In this document: piece by piece, positions 8,609 to 21,102 of the stretch | Position numbering within the stretch: position 1 is the first letter of the stretch | Layout of the letters: every line of letters starts with the position of its first letter | DNA from: Acetobacteraceae bacterium H6797 | GTDB lineage: Bacteria; Pseudomonadota; Alphaproteobacteria; Acetobacterales; Acetobacteraceae | Assembly (NCBI GenBank): GCA_015223225.1 | Contig: JADFCQ010000002.1 | Location: 186,001-250,000, forward strand | Direction of reading: 5' to 3' | DNA length: 64,000 nucleotides | Notes under the pieces: generated by a model | The model's input: only the letters and a program-made list of their open reading frames with translations | Told to the model about the DNA's origin: nothing | Databases searched by the model: none | Translations under genes and position numbers: made by a program

Positions 8609-9976
8609 TTACTTGTAGGTCACGCGCTTGGCGGCATTCACCACGTCATCGACGCGCGGCAGCGCCAGCTTCTCGAGATTGGCGGCATAGGGCATCGGAA
8701 CGTCGAGGCCCGCCACGCGCGCCGGCGGCGCGTCGAGATAGTCGAAAGCGTTCTCGATGACCTGCATGGCCACTTCGCCGCCGATGCCGGAGAAGGCCCA
8801 GCCTTCCTCGACGGTGACGAGGCGGTTGGTCTTCTTCACCGAGGCCACGATGGTGTCGATGTCCAGCGGGCGGATCGTGCGGAGGTTGATGACCTCGGCC
8901 GAAATGCCCTGCTCGGCCAGCTTCTCGGCCGCCTGGAGGGCCAGGCCCACCTCGATCGAGAAGGCGACGATGGTCACGTCCGTGCCCGCGCGCTCGATCT
9001 TCGCCTTGCCGATGGGGAGGATGAAATCCTCATCCGTCGGGCAGTCGAAGGTCTGGCCGTAGAGGATCTCGTTCTCGAGGAACACGACCGGGTTCGGATC
9101 GCGGATGGCGGCGCGGAGCAGGCCCTTGGCGTCAGCCGCCGACCAGGGCGCGACCACCTTCAGGCCCGGCACATGCGCGTACCAGGAGGCGTAGCACTGG
9201 CTGTGCTGCGCGGCGACGCGGGCCGCGGCACCGTTCGGGCCGCGGAAGACGATCGGGCAGCCCAGCTGGCCGCCGGACATGTAGAGCGTCTTGGCCGCCG
9301 AGTTGATGATCTGGTCGATGGCCTGCATCGAGAAGTTGAACGTCATGAACTCGACGATCGGCTTCAGGCCCGTGAAGGCCGCGCCCACCGCCATGCCCGT
9401 GAAGCCATGCTCGGTGATCGGCGTGTCGATGACGCGCTTCGGGCCGAACTCGTCCAGCAGGCCCTGGCTGATCTTATAGGCGCCCTGATACTGAGCGACT
9501 TCCTCACCCAGCAGGAACACCTTGTCGTCGGCGCGCATTTCGGCGGCCATGGCATCGCGCAACGCCTCGCGGACGGTGATGGGCTTGGTCGGGCCCCAGT
9601 CCTTCTCGGGCGCAGCCGGGGCGGCGGCGACCGGTGCGGGCGGCGCCTTCTGCTCCTGGCCCGGAGCGACCTCACCCTTGGGCGTGTCGCCCTTCGGGCC
9701 GTCGGCGGCGGGCGCGGCCTTGGCGGGCTGGCCAGCACCGCCATCCAGCTCGGCGATCGGCGTGTTCACGGCCACGCCCTCGGTGCCCTCGGCGACGAGG
9801 ATCGAGGTCAGCTTGCCCTCGTCCACGGCCTCGACTTCCATCGTGGCCTTGTCGGTCTCGATCTCGGCGATGATCTCGCCGGCCTTCACCGCGTCGCCTT
9901 CCTTCTTCAGCCAGCGCGACAGCTTGCCCTCGGTCATGGTGGGCGAGAGCGCCGGCATCAGGATCTGAACGCCCAT
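8609..9976 (-). CDS. pdhB: Pyruvate dehydrogenase E1 beta with N-terminal lipoyl domain
   Basis: 455 residues. The N-terminal 80 residues form a lipoyl domain nearly identical to that of PdhC, with lysine K43 in [11 protein letters not shown]. An Ala/Pro/Lys linker (about 82-125) leads into the transketolase-type E1-beta domain ([26 protein letters not shown], and the C-terminal transketolase domain). E1-beta subunits with a fused lipoyl domain are characteristic of alphaproteobacteria. The start follows the pdhA stop by one base. Together with pdhA it forms the alpha2-beta2 decarboxylase. Confidence 0.95.
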   Translation of the reverse strand: MGVQILMPALSPTMTEGKLSRWLKKEGDAVKAGEIIAEIETDKATMEVEAVDEGKLTSILVAEGTEGVAVNTPIAELDGGAGQPAKAAPAADGPKGDTPKGEVAPGQEQKAPPAPVAAAPAAPEKDWGPTKPITVREALRDAMAAEMRADDKVFLLGEEVAQYQGAYKISQGLLDEFGPKRVIDTPITEHGFTGMAVGAAFTGLKPIVEFMTFNFSMQAIDQIINSAAKTLYMSGGQLGCPIVFRGPNGAAARVAAQHSQCYASWYAHVPGLKVVAPWSAADAKGLLRAAIRDPNPVVFLENEILYGQTFDCPTDEDFILPIGKAKIERAGTDVTIVAFSIEVGLALQAAEKLAEQGISAEVINLRTIRPLDIDTIVASVKKTNRLVTVEEGWAFSGIGGEVAMQVIENAFDYLDAPPARVAGLDVPMPYAANLEKLALPRVDDVVNAAKRVTYK

Positions 9977-9977
9977 C

Positions 9978-11000
9978 TTACTTCGTCTCCACCAGGATAT
10001 CGGTCCACAGCTCGCTCTCGTCGGGCTCGGGCGAGGTCTGGGCGAATTCAGCCGAGTCAGCGACGATGGCCTTCACCTCGTCGTCGATCACCTTCAACTC
10101 GTCCTCGGTCGTGCCGTTCTTCAGCAGCAGCGCGCGGACGTTCTCGATGCAGTCATGCTGCTCGCGCATCTTCTGCACTTCCTCGCGGGTCCGGTACTTC
10201 GCTGGGTCCGACATGGAGTGGCCGCGATAGCGATAGGTCTGCATCTCGAGGAGGTACGGGCCATTGCCGGCGCGGCAATGGGCCACGGCACGCTCGCCGG
10301 CCGCCTTGACGGCCAGCACGTCCATGCCATCGACCTGCTCGCCAGGGATGTTCCAGGGCGAACCGTCCTTCGAGCGGTCCTTCGAGGCCGAGGCGCGCTC
10401 GGCCGAGGTGCCCATGCCGTATTTGTTGTTCTCGATGATGAAGATCACCGGAAGCTTCATGAGGGCCGCGAGATTGTAGCTCTCGAAGACCTGGCCCTGG
10501 TTGGCAGCGCCGTCGCCGTAATAGGTTAGCGAGACATTGTCATTGCCGCGATAGGCATTGGCGAAGGCGATGCCCGTGCCGAGCGACACCTGGGCGCCGA
10601 CGATGCCATGGCCGCCGAAGAAGCCCTTCTCGCGGCTGAACATGTGCATCGAGCCGCCCTTGCCCTTGGAGTAGCCTCCAATGCGGCCGGTCAGCTCGGC
10701 CATCACGCCGCGCGCTTCCATGCCGGTGGCGAGCATATGCCCGTGGTCGCGATAGGAGGTGATGACCTGGTCACCCTCCTTCAGGCAGAGCTGCATGCCG
10801 ACCACAACGGCTTCCTGGCCGATGTAGAGATGGCAGAAGCCGCCGATGAGGCCCATGCCGTAAAGCTGGCCCGCCTTCTCTTCGAAGCGGCGGATCAACA
10901 GCATGTCGCGATAGGCCTTCAGCAAAGTTTCGCGCGGAACCGTGGGTTCCTTCGCCTTGCCGCGACGCTTGGTGGGGGCCGTATCGGCGCCTTGGACCAT
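9978..11000 (-). CDS. pdhA: Pyruvate dehydrogenase E1 alpha
   Basis: ThDP-binding subunit that decarboxylates pyruvate and acetylates lipoyl groups. 340 residues from the ATG at 11000, which has GGAG about ten bases upstream; longer in-frame starts would run through the promoter region. The ThDP motif begins at GDGAANQG (162-169) and closes near ENNKYGMGT. The phosphorylation-loop region [11 protein letters not shown] is conserved. First gene of the pdh operon; the upstream region holds a 7+7 palindrome at 11138-11158 that could be an operator. Confidence 0.95.
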   Translation of the reverse strand: MVQGADTAPTKRRGKAKEPTVPRETLLKAYRDMLLIRRFEEKAGQLYGMGLIGGFCHLYIGQEAVVVGMQLCLKEGDQVITSYRDHGHMLATGMEARGVMAELTGRIGGYSKGKGGSMHMFSREKGFFGGHGIVGAQVSLGTGIAFANAYRGNDNVSLTYYGDGAANQGQVFESYNLAALMKLPVIFIIENNKYGMGTSAERASASKDRSKDGSPWNIPGEQVDGMDVLAVKAAGERAVAHCRAGNGPYLLEMQTYRYRGHSMSDPAKYRTREEVQKMREQHDCIENVRALLLKNGTTEDELKVIDDEVKAIVADSAEFAQTSPEPDESELWTDILVETK

Positions 11001-11137
11001 CCGCCCTGCTCCTGACCATGAATGTTGAGAGCGCCCGGAAGGAAAAACCGGGCTGTCCTGCGCAGATAAGCGAGCCAGCCCCATTTCCGCAAGCGATGGC
11101 AGCGGCAAAAATCGTTATGTTGCAATGCACTATAAAA

Positions 11138-11158
11138 ATTAACCACGTTTCGGTTAAT
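11138..11158. promoter_or_regulatory. Palindrome in the divergent pdhA / MFS promoter region
   Basis: ATTAACC at 11138-11144 and GGTTAAT at 11152-11158 are perfect inverted repeats with a 7-base spacer. The region is AT-rich in an otherwise GC-rich window and includes TATAAAAAT at 11131-11139. It lies between divergently transcribed pdhA and the MFS gene. The arms resemble CtrA-type TTAACC half-sites but the spacing is not the classical TTAA-N7-TTAA, so the regulator is unassigned. Confidence 0.45.
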
Positions 11159-11229
11159 CAGGGTCATTTCGCGCGCCAGAGCAATCTCCGGATGGCATGC
11201 GGCGGTGCATGCGCACGATCCTGACCTTC

Positions 11230-12453
11230 ATGAGCACTCAAACGCATTTCTCGAAAAGCCCTGACGGGATGGTGAGCCTCGTTGCGGGGATTCACTTGGC
11301 CGATCAGCTCTGCCTCGCCGCCCTGCCCCTGCTTGGCGGCATGGCTCTAGGCCTGGGTCCGAAGGGCATCGCGGCCCTCGTCGCCGCCCAGGGCGCCGCC
11401 TGGCTGGTGGCGAGCCTTCCGGCCGGCCTCGCCGCCGACCGCTTTCCCCGCCGGCGCCTCCTGCGCCTCGCGCCACTTCTTGCCGGGCTGGCGCTCGCCA
11501 TGGCCTGGCTGCTGCGGGGCCAGGCGCTGCCGCTCGGCCTGGCGAGTTTCATCGCGGGCTGCGCCGTGGTGGTCACGGTGCTGACCGCCTTCGCCGCCCT
11601 GCCCTCCCTGGTGCCGCGCGCGGGCTTGCAGAAGGCCAATGCCCGGCTGGAACTGGCCCGCGCCATCGCCACCCTTTCGGCGGCGCCCCTGGCGGGATGG
11701 CTGGCGGAACGGGGCATGCCTGGAGTCGCCCTGCTGCTCGCCGCTCTCGCCGCCTGCTGTGCCGCCCTCGCCGCGCGCCGCCTGCCGCCGCTCCCGGCGC
11801 CTGAGGGGCAGCGGCAGAAGCCGATAGCGGCATTGGTCGAAGGCGGCGCCTTCGTGCTGCGCCAGCCGGTGCTGCGCGCCATCGCGGCCTGCGCGGTGCT
11901 CTGGAACATCGCCTTTTTCGCGCTGGCCGCCATGGTCGTGCCGCTGGCCCTGGGGCCACTGGGCCTCTCGCCCCGCCTGCTCGGCCTGGCCTTGGCGGGC
12001 TATGGCGCAGGCCTGCTGCTCGGCGCCGTGGCCGCACCCTGGCTCGCGACGCGGGTCGCCGCCCCCTGGCTGCTGATCGCGGGGCCGGCGCTTTCCCTGC
12101 TCGGCGCCCTGCTGCTCTGGCCGGCGACCAGCCTGCCGCCATCACAGGCCATGCTGGCCCTCACGCTGACCCAACTCAGCCTCGGCTTCGGCCCCATGAT
12201 CTGGCAGGTGATGCAGACCAGCCTGCGACAGGCGGTGGCGCCGGGGCATCTGCTCGGCCGGGTGGGCGCGGTGATGCAGGTCACGGTCTTCGGGGTGCGG
12301 CCGCTGGGCGCGCTCGGCGCCGGTATGCTCGCGGGCGCCACTGGCCCCGATCAGGCCATCTGGCTCCCGATCGCCGGCTTCGCGCTCTCGCTTTTGGTGC
12401 TGCTGCTGATGCTGCCCCGTGCGGCGGTCAGGGCCGCCCTGGCGGTTCAGTAG
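11230..12453 (+). CDS. MFS transporter, probable efflux type
   Basis: About 407 residues forming a 12-helix major-facilitator carrier. The N-terminal half has the loop signature GLAADRFPRRRLLRLAPL, the MFS motif-A region between helices 2 and 3, and the layout resembles the drug/multidrug efflux branch (AraJ/EntS-like). The ATG at 11230 was chosen because the mature N-terminus starts soon after; ATGs at 11197 and 11212 are alternatives and no clear Shine-Dalgarno decides between them. It is divergent from pdhA and its 3' end overlaps the 3' end of ftsB by seven bases. Substrate unknown. Confidence 0.82.
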   Translation: MSTQTHFSKSPDGMVSLVAGIHLADQLCLAALPLLGGMALGLGPKGIAALVAAQGAAWLVASLPAGLAADRFPRRRLLRLAPLLAGLALAMAWLLRGQALPLGLASFIAGCAVVVTVLTAFAALPSLVPRAGLQKANARLELARAIATLSAAPLAGWLAERGMPGVALLLAALAACCAALAARRLPPLPAPEGQRQKPIAALVEGGAFVLRQPVLRAIAACAVLWNIAFFALAAMVVPLALGPLGLSPRLLGLALAGYGAGLLLGAVAAPWLATRVAAPWLLIAGPALSLLGALLLWPATSLPPSQAMLALTLTQLSLGFGPMIWQVMQTSLRQAVAPGHLLGRVGAVMQVTVFGVRPLGALGAGMLAGATGPDQAIWLPIAGFALSLLVLLLMLPRAAVRAALAVQ

Positions 12454-12770
12454 AGGCGGCGGCCGTCGCCATAGGGGATCACGACCTCGTCCTTGCCCAT
12501 CATGTTGAGCAGGGCGCGGGCGCGCTCGTCGAGCTGGTCGCGGTCGATGGATTCAGGGGAGAGGCCTCGCACACGGCGTTCCATGGCGTCGCGCTCCGCC
12601 TCGGCCTTGGCGAGTTCCTGCCGCGCCTGGGCGATCTGCGCCAGGCGCTCCTCGCGCGCGTCGAGGCCGCGCGCACCATGCACGGCATGCCAGGCGAAAT
12701 AGACGCACACGCCCGAGAAGATCGTCGGCAGGACTGCCGCTTTCAGCAGGCGCTTCAATTTCCGCCACAT
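12447..12770 (-). CDS. ftsB: Septum formation initiator FtsB/DivIC family
   Basis: Small bitopic division protein of the FtsQ-FtsB-FtsL complex. 107 residues: a short cytoplasmic N-terminus (MWRKLKRLLK), one transmembrane segment at about 11-30, a periplasmic coiled coil (about 37-70, rich in Glu/Ala/Arg/Leu), then a short C-terminal domain with LLNMMGKDEVVIPYG. In many alphaproteobacteria ftsB lies directly before pdhA; here both remain on the minus strand but the MFS gene sits between them in the opposite direction. Confidence 0.9.
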   Translation of the reverse strand: MWRKLKRLLKAAVLPTIFSGVCVYFAWHAVHGARGLDAREERLAQIAQARQELAKAEAERDAMERRVRGLSPESIDRDQLDERARALLNMMGKDEVVIPYGDGRRLY

Positions 12771-13039
12771 CGGCGGGCTCTCCCGTTCGAACCTGGGCCC
12801 AATGAATCAGCAGATTCGAGCAAGAGCAAGTCGAATCAACCATCTAGCGCAAAGAGTAACGATGAAGCCTCGGAAAGGTTGTCGCCGGACGGTTCGAAAG
12901 CCGTAAAAAATTATCTTCGGTCAAAGTCCCTATCTCCCGCCATTCCTTCTAAATTTTCCGGATTTCTGACGACATTAAAAAGCCTTTCGTGCGGCTCGCA
13001 ATGCAGCATAGGGCCTCTCCTCGAACAGGGCGGCGGGCC

Positions 13040-13813
13040 ATGGGCGTCACCGAAGCGATCATCCTGGGCATGACCGCGCTTCTCGCGGGCGGCATCAATG
13101 CCGTCGCCGGCGGTGGCAGCCTCGTGACCTTCCCTGCCCTGCTCCTGTTCAACATCCCGCCGCTTACCGCCAATGCCACCGCGACGGTCGCCGCCTGGCC
13201 CGGGCTTTTGAGCGGCGCCTGGCATTACCGCGGCCACCTCCGCCCCTATTGGCGCCCCGTGCTGGCTCTTTCCGCGGTTGCCCTGCTCGGCGGACTGGCG
13301 GGCGGCACGCTGCTCCTAGCCATTCCGAGCCAGGCGGTGGCGCATGCGGTGCCATGGCTGATGGGGCTCGGCTGCCTCATGCTCGTCCTGAGCCCGCAGA
13401 TTCAGAAGGCCGGCCGCATGGCCCGCGAATGGCGGCCGGACAGCATCGGCTCCGTCCTGGGCTGGCGCTCGGCGGTGCAATTCGCGGTCGGCATCGCGAC
13501 GGGCTTCTTCAGCGCGGCGGGCGGCGTGCTGCTGGTCGCGAGCCTCTCGAGCTTCGGCCTGCGCGACATGCAGCTCATGAACGCGCTGAAAATCGTGCTC
13601 GGCATGGCGATGGTGACGGCCTCCGTCGGCGCCTTCATCGCCGCCGGACAGATCGCCTGGGCCCAGGCCGGGATCATGATGGGCGGGGCGATGATCGGCG
13701 GCCATCTAGGCGCCGCCCTGGCCCAGCGCCTGCCCGCCTCGGCCCTGCGCGTGGCGGTGATCATTTTCTGCGTCGCCGTCACGGCCGTCGTGGCCCTCCG
13801 GCAGAGCGCCTAA
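13040..13813 (+). CDS. TSUP-family (TauE/SafE) membrane transporter
   Basis: 257-residue integral membrane protein of the TauE/SafE/TSUP family, carriers proposed to export sulfite or organosulfur anions. The family hallmark NAVAGGGSLVTFPALL is at about residues 20-35, and a second half-repeat (VGIATGFFSAAGGVLLV) occurs in the middle, as expected for a two-repeat fold with about eight helices. The start ATG at 13040 has only a weak ribosome-binding site. The last bases overlap the convergent GH10 gene by four. The 269-base region upstream (12771-13039) is comparatively AT-rich in places and should hold the promoters of ftsB and this gene; no site is recognised there. Substrate unknown. Confidence 0.85.
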   Translation: MGVTEAIILGMTALLAGGINAVAGGGSLVTFPALLLFNIPPLTANATATVAAWPGLLSGAWHYRGHLRPYWRPVLALSAVALLGGLAGGTLLLAIPSQAVAHAVPWLMGLGCLMLVLSPQIQKAGRMAREWRPDSIGSVLGWRSAVQFAVGIATGFFSAAGGVLLVASLSSFGLRDMQLMNALKIVLGMAMVTASVGAFIAAGQIAWAQAGIMMGGAMIGGHLGAALAQRLPASALRVAVIIFCVAVTAVVALRQSA

Positions 13814-14913
13814 GCCTTCCCCAAAACCTCGGCCATAGCCTTCCACATCGGCTTGCGACGATAGTCATCGTCCAGCGGCAGGCCGCGATGCGTGGCGCCA
13901 TCCTTCCGCGCCACGTCCTTATCCGTCACCAGCCAGCTATGCTTGTCGGTGATCCCCCAGGTCAGGATCGTGCGGACCCCGCCATCGATCGCCGCAGCCA
14001 GAAAATCCTTCGTATAACGTGCCACCGCCTCGTCCCGCGCCGCGATGCCGCCTGAGAGCTTCGAGGGCTCCCGCACGTCCATCTCGGTGATCAGGACGGA
14101 GAGCCCCAGCTCCCGCAGAGAAGCCACGAAGCCGCGGAATTTCTCGGCGCTGAAGGCGTGGTCCATCTGCAGATGCGCCTGGATGCCCACCGCGTCGAGC
14201 GGCACTTTCGCATCCACCAGTTCCCGCGCCAGGGCAAGGAGGCGCCGCCGCTTCTCATCAGCCCAGGGGCTATCGGCCTCGACGCCGTAATCGTTGAGCG
14301 TGAGCCGCAACGTCGCATCGCGCTCGCGGGCCAAGCGGAAGGCCGTCGCGATGTAATCCTTGCCGAGCGCGCGCAGCCAGGGCGTATCGCGGAATTCGCC
14401 ATCGTCCTGGGGGTTATCGCTGCCGCGCGGATTGGCGACGGCCTCATTCACCACGTCCCAATCGCGGATCTGGCCGCGCGTCGTCTCCAGCACCCGGTCG
14501 AAATGCGCCTCCATCAGCGCCCGCGCCCGGCTCGCGCCCTCGCCCAGCGCCGCCACCAGCCAATCCGGCATGGCCTGGTGCCAGATCAGCGCGTGGCCGC
14601 GCACCTGCTTGCGATTGGCCGCCGCCCAGCGGGTGACCCGGCTGAGGGGCTCGAACTCGAACTTGCCCTCCTCCGGTTGGATCGCGGCCCATTTCCCTTC
14701 GTACTCCGGCACCAGGAGCGTGGTCTCCCGCAAGACGGCCGCCGCGTAATCGGCCTGGCTTTCCAGCCAGTCACCCTGAACGGCCGTGCCGAAGCTCCGC
14801 CCCGCCTGACGGGCGATCTCGCCCAGCCCCGGCTCCTGCGCGCTGCTGCCCGCCGCGAGCCCGACCATACCGGCAGCCAGCACGAGCCGGCGCGGCAGCA
14901 GCGGCGGGCTCAG
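13810..14913 (-). CDS. Exported glycoside hydrolase family 10 (endo-1,4-beta-xylanase-like)
   Basis: GH10 TIM-barrel enzyme. Conserved motifs: GHALIWHQAMPDW, the acid/base glutamate in WDVVNEAV (residue 157 with the start chosen here), GIQAHLQ, and the nucleophile glutamate in ITEMDV (residue 277), with the C-terminal TWGITDKHSW. The N-terminus is SPPLLPRRLVLAAGMVGLAA, a twin-arginine-like signal peptide. No ATG precedes it. The best start is CTG at 14913, four-base overlap (CTGA) with the upstream gene and GGGAG seven bases before; GTG at 14883 and TTG at 15024 are alternatives. The substrate could be xylan or another beta-linked glycan; an isolated xylanase is unusual next to a ferritin-like gene. 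Confidence 0.87.
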   Translation of the reverse strand: MSPPLLPRRLVLAAGMVGLAAGSSAQEPGLGEIARQAGRSFGTAVQGDWLESQADYAAAVLRETTLLVPEYEGKWAAIQPEEGKFEFEPLSRVTRWAAANRKQVRGHALIWHQAMPDWLVAALGEGASRARALMEAHFDRVLETTRGQIRDWDVVNEAVANPRGSDNPQDDGEFRDTPWLRALGKDYIATAFRLARERDATLRLTLNDYGVEADSPWADEKRRRLLALARELVDAKVPLDAVGIQAHLQMDHAFSAEKFRGFVASLRELGLSVLITEMDVREPSKLSGGIAARDEAVARYTKDFLAAAIDGGVRTILTWGITDKHSWLVTDKDVARKDGATHRGLPLDDDYRRKPMWKAMAEVLGKA

Positions 14914-15773
14914 GCTGCGGCTCCCTGGGGGCTCGCCTGGCCGAGCGGCGGCATGGCGTCGATCTGGCGGCGATAGCGCGCGGCCCGCCAACGCAGCAGT
15001 TGCCAGGCGCCCTTGGCCGCCCAATCGGCGAAGCGGCCGCGCGGCGTCAACCCGATCGACTTGAACATCATGCCCATGCCCCGCTCGATATGCCGGAAGC
15101 GATAATAGCCCATTGCCCGGCCCATATATCCCGCGATGCAGCGGTCATGGCTGTAGGGCACGCTCTCGGGCTCGTTGCCGCAATGGAAGGCGAAGGCCAG
15201 TTCGTCATCCTCCGACTCGCCGATCCGCCCGGCCGAAACCCGCAGCCGCTGCCAGAAGGAGAGCTTTTCGCGCGCCAGGTAGCGCCGCATATGGTCGTAG
15301 AAGAGCTTGAAATGCCGGTATTCATCGGCCGAGATCAGCTTGCAGATCTCCTTGAGCACCGGCTCTTCCGTCGCCTCGCCCACGGCCGTGTAATAGCTGG
15401 AGGTGCCGATCTCGACCATGCAGCGTGCGATCAGCTCGCCCGTCCGGCTCCCTCGGATGGAGGCATCAGCATTGACGTCGACCTTGTACCCCGCCCGGTA
15501 GCGCGCGAAGGCCTCCTCGAAGCTCCAGCCCGGATCGGCGAGTTCCGCCCAGCGGCCCAGCGTATCGCCGTGTTGCTCCTCCTCGACGCCCCAATGGTCG
15601 GCGGCCGCCTTGAAATCCGGATCGTCATGGAAGACGCCGCGCAGATAGAGCGTGTAATCGGCGCCGTTCTTCTCGACCATCGCGGCCGCCTTCACCAGTG
15701 GCACGATCTCGGGGTCGACCTTGCGGGGATCGAAAGAGGCCCAGTCGATCTGGTCGATATGCCAATGCTTCAT
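14910..15773 (-). CDS. Ferritin-like di-iron protein (acyl-ACP desaturase-like)
   Basis: 287 residues from the ATG at 15773. Two carboxylate/histidine helices typical of di-iron ferritin-like oxygenases are visible: VEEEQHGDTLGRW and SADEYRHFKLFYDH, plus intervening helices (TGELIARCMVEIGTSSYYTAVGE is split across one). The EExxH pairs match the acyl-ACP desaturase branch of the ferritin superfamily, but length and other regions differ, so a fatty-acid desaturase role is only a guess. Likely co-transcribed with the GH10 gene, which begins in its stop codon. It is separated from the atp operon upstream by a strong terminator. Confidence 0.72.
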   Translation of the reverse strand: MKHWHIDQIDWASFDPRKVDPEIVPLVKAAAMVEKNGADYTLYLRGVFHDDPDFKAAADHWGVEEEQHGDTLGRWAELADPGWSFEEAFARYRAGYKVDVNADASIRGSRTGELIARCMVEIGTSSYYTAVGEATEEPVLKEICKLISADEYRHFKLFYDHMRRYLAREKLSFWQRLRVSAGRIGESEDDELAFAFHCGNEPESVPYSHDRCIAGYMGRAMGYYRFRHIERGMGMMFKSIGLTPRGRFADWAAKGAWQLLRWRAARYRRQIDAMPPLGQASPQGAAA

Positions 15774-15797
15774 CCGGGACTCGCCCCATAAACGCAA

Positions 15798-15827
15798 AAC
15801 CGCCCACCGTATTCTCGGTGGGCGGTT
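15798..15827 (-). terminator. Rho-independent terminator of the atp operon
   Basis: A perfect 12-bp stem (15798-15809 with 15816-15827) with a 6-base loop. Read on the minus strand, downstream of atpC, the stem is followed by TTTTGCGTTT. It separates atpHAGDC from the ferritin-like gene. Confidence 0.88.
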
Positions 15828-15902
15828 CCACAATTCAAGCGTCAAGCGAAGCCGATAGTCAGGCGGGGCCGGAAACCTCGCGGCTCAGGCACCCCCTAGA
15901 TC

Positions 15903-16313
15903 TCAGGCCGCCTGGGCAACCTCGGCCATCTTGCGGGCTGCGAGAAGGCGATCCATCGCCGCCTCGCGCTTCGCGGGCACTTCCTGGGCGGCAGCGTTAT
16001 AGGCCGCCTCAGCCTCGGCGATGCGCGTCTGGGCCGTGGCCTTGGAGACCTCGGCGACCGGCGTGACCTCATCGGCCAGCACCGTGACGCGGCTCGGCGT
16101 GATCTCGGCGAAGCCGCCCATCACGAAGAGCTTCTCGGTATCCTTCCCGTTCTCACGCACCGTGATGACACCGCCCGTGAGGGCGACGATCATCGGCGAA
16201 TGGCCGGGAAGGATGCCCATCTCGCCCTCGGCCGCCGGGATGATCGCCATCTCGACGGGCCGGGAGAGCAGCAGCTTCTCCGGGCTCACCAGCTCCAGGG
16301 TGAAGGTGGACAT
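15903..16313 (-). CDS. atpC: F1-ATPase epsilon subunit
   Basis: 136-residue epsilon subunit of the F1 central stalk, which links catalysis to the membrane rotor and can inhibit hydrolysis. N-terminal beta-sandwich (FTLELVSPEKLLLS, LPGHSPMIVALTGGVI, GGFAEITPSRVTVLAD) followed by a C-terminal two-helix domain rich in Ala/Glu (about 88-130). Last gene of atpHAGDC; a strong terminator lies 75 bases beyond the stop. Confidence 0.96.
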   Translation of the reverse strand: MSTFTLELVSPEKLLLSRPVEMAIIPAAEGEMGILPGHSPMIVALTGGVITVRENGKDTEKLFVMGGFAEITPSRVTVLADEVTPVAEVSKATAQTRIAEAEAAYNAAAQEVPAKREAAMDRLLAARKMAEVAQAA

Positions 16314-16339
16314 GCTCGTTTTCCCCTAAGCGCGGCCGA

Positions 16340-18677
<2,338 letters not shown>

Positions 18678-18699
18678 GGGTTGCTCCCCTTATCCCGCC

Positions 18700-20235
<1,536 letters not shown>

Positions 20236-20236
20236 A

Positions 20237-20839
20237 TCAGGCGGCCCCCTTCATGGCGTACTGCATGCGCTGCAGCTTTGACTTGATCGATGAATCATAC
20301 AGGCGGGACCCGATCCGGAGGATCAGACCACCCAAAATCTCAGGGTCGACGGTTTCCGCGAGCTGGACGCTCGGGTAGCCGGCTTCGGTCAGCCGCGCCG
20401 CGATCTGCGCGCGCTGCGTATCGTTCAGCGGATGCGCCGTGATCACGGTCGCCGACTGCTGGCCGCGCCGGGCGGCGAGCTGCGCCCCGAAGGCGGCGGC
20501 GACGGACGGCAGAGCGGCGAGGCGGCGGTTGGCCACCAGCACGCCCACGAGGTTACGCACTTCCCCGCTGATGCCCATCTTCTCGAGCAGGGCGAAGGCG
20601 GCCTTCTGCTGCTCGGCGGCCGAGAGGCGCGGATCGGCGATGAAGGCGCGGAAGCCCTCATCCTCGCGCCAGACGGCCAGGAGACGGTCGAGATCGGCCG
20701 CGATACGGTCGAGCGCACCGCCATCCGTCTGCCGCTTTTCATCGGCGATCGAGAGGAGCGCGAGGGCATACCGTTCGGCAAGGCCGGTCGGGCTGGGGGT
20801 ATGCTGCGAGGCGGAGGCTGCTATCGCTTCGGAGGCCAC
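20237..20839 (-). CDS. atpH: F1-ATPase delta subunit
   Basis: Peripheral-stalk subunit (OSCP homologue) that ties F1 to the b-subunits. About 200 residues from GTG at 20839, which has GGGA eight bases upstream; TTG two codons earlier is an alternative. An N-terminal helical domain begins at [15 protein letters not shown], and the C-terminal [20 protein letters not shown] is the family signature. First gene of atpHAGDC; priA ends 263 bases upstream, and that gap probably carries the operon promoter, although no clear elements were recognised. Confidence 0.95.
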   Translation of the reverse strand: MASEAIAASASQHTPSPTGLAERYALALLSIADEKRQTDGGALDRIAADLDRLLAVWREDEGFRAFIADPRLSAAEQQKAAFALLEKMGISGEVRNLVGVLVANRRLAALPSVAAAFGAQLAARRGQQSATVITAHPLNDTQRAQIAARLTEAGYPSVQLAETVDPEILGGLILRIGSRLYDSSIKSKLQRMQYAMKGAA

Positions 20840-21102
20840 GTACAATCCCGCTTACTGGTTCCCGGCGCCCTGCCTGGACTTACATCCGGGCAGGATCTGT
20901 CAATCCGAACCCGGGACGGTTTCCCAGGTCGGCGAACGGCGCTTACCACAGCCCGTCACAAGGCGGCAACCGGCAGTGATGACCATTTCTTCACCCAATC
21001 GGCCTTAGTGGACAAAAGGTCTCACCCCTGCGCGAGAGTGCGGTGCAGCATGACGAGATGGAGAGGATTTAATCTCGTCCTGTGGAATTTAAGTTCGGCA
21101 CC

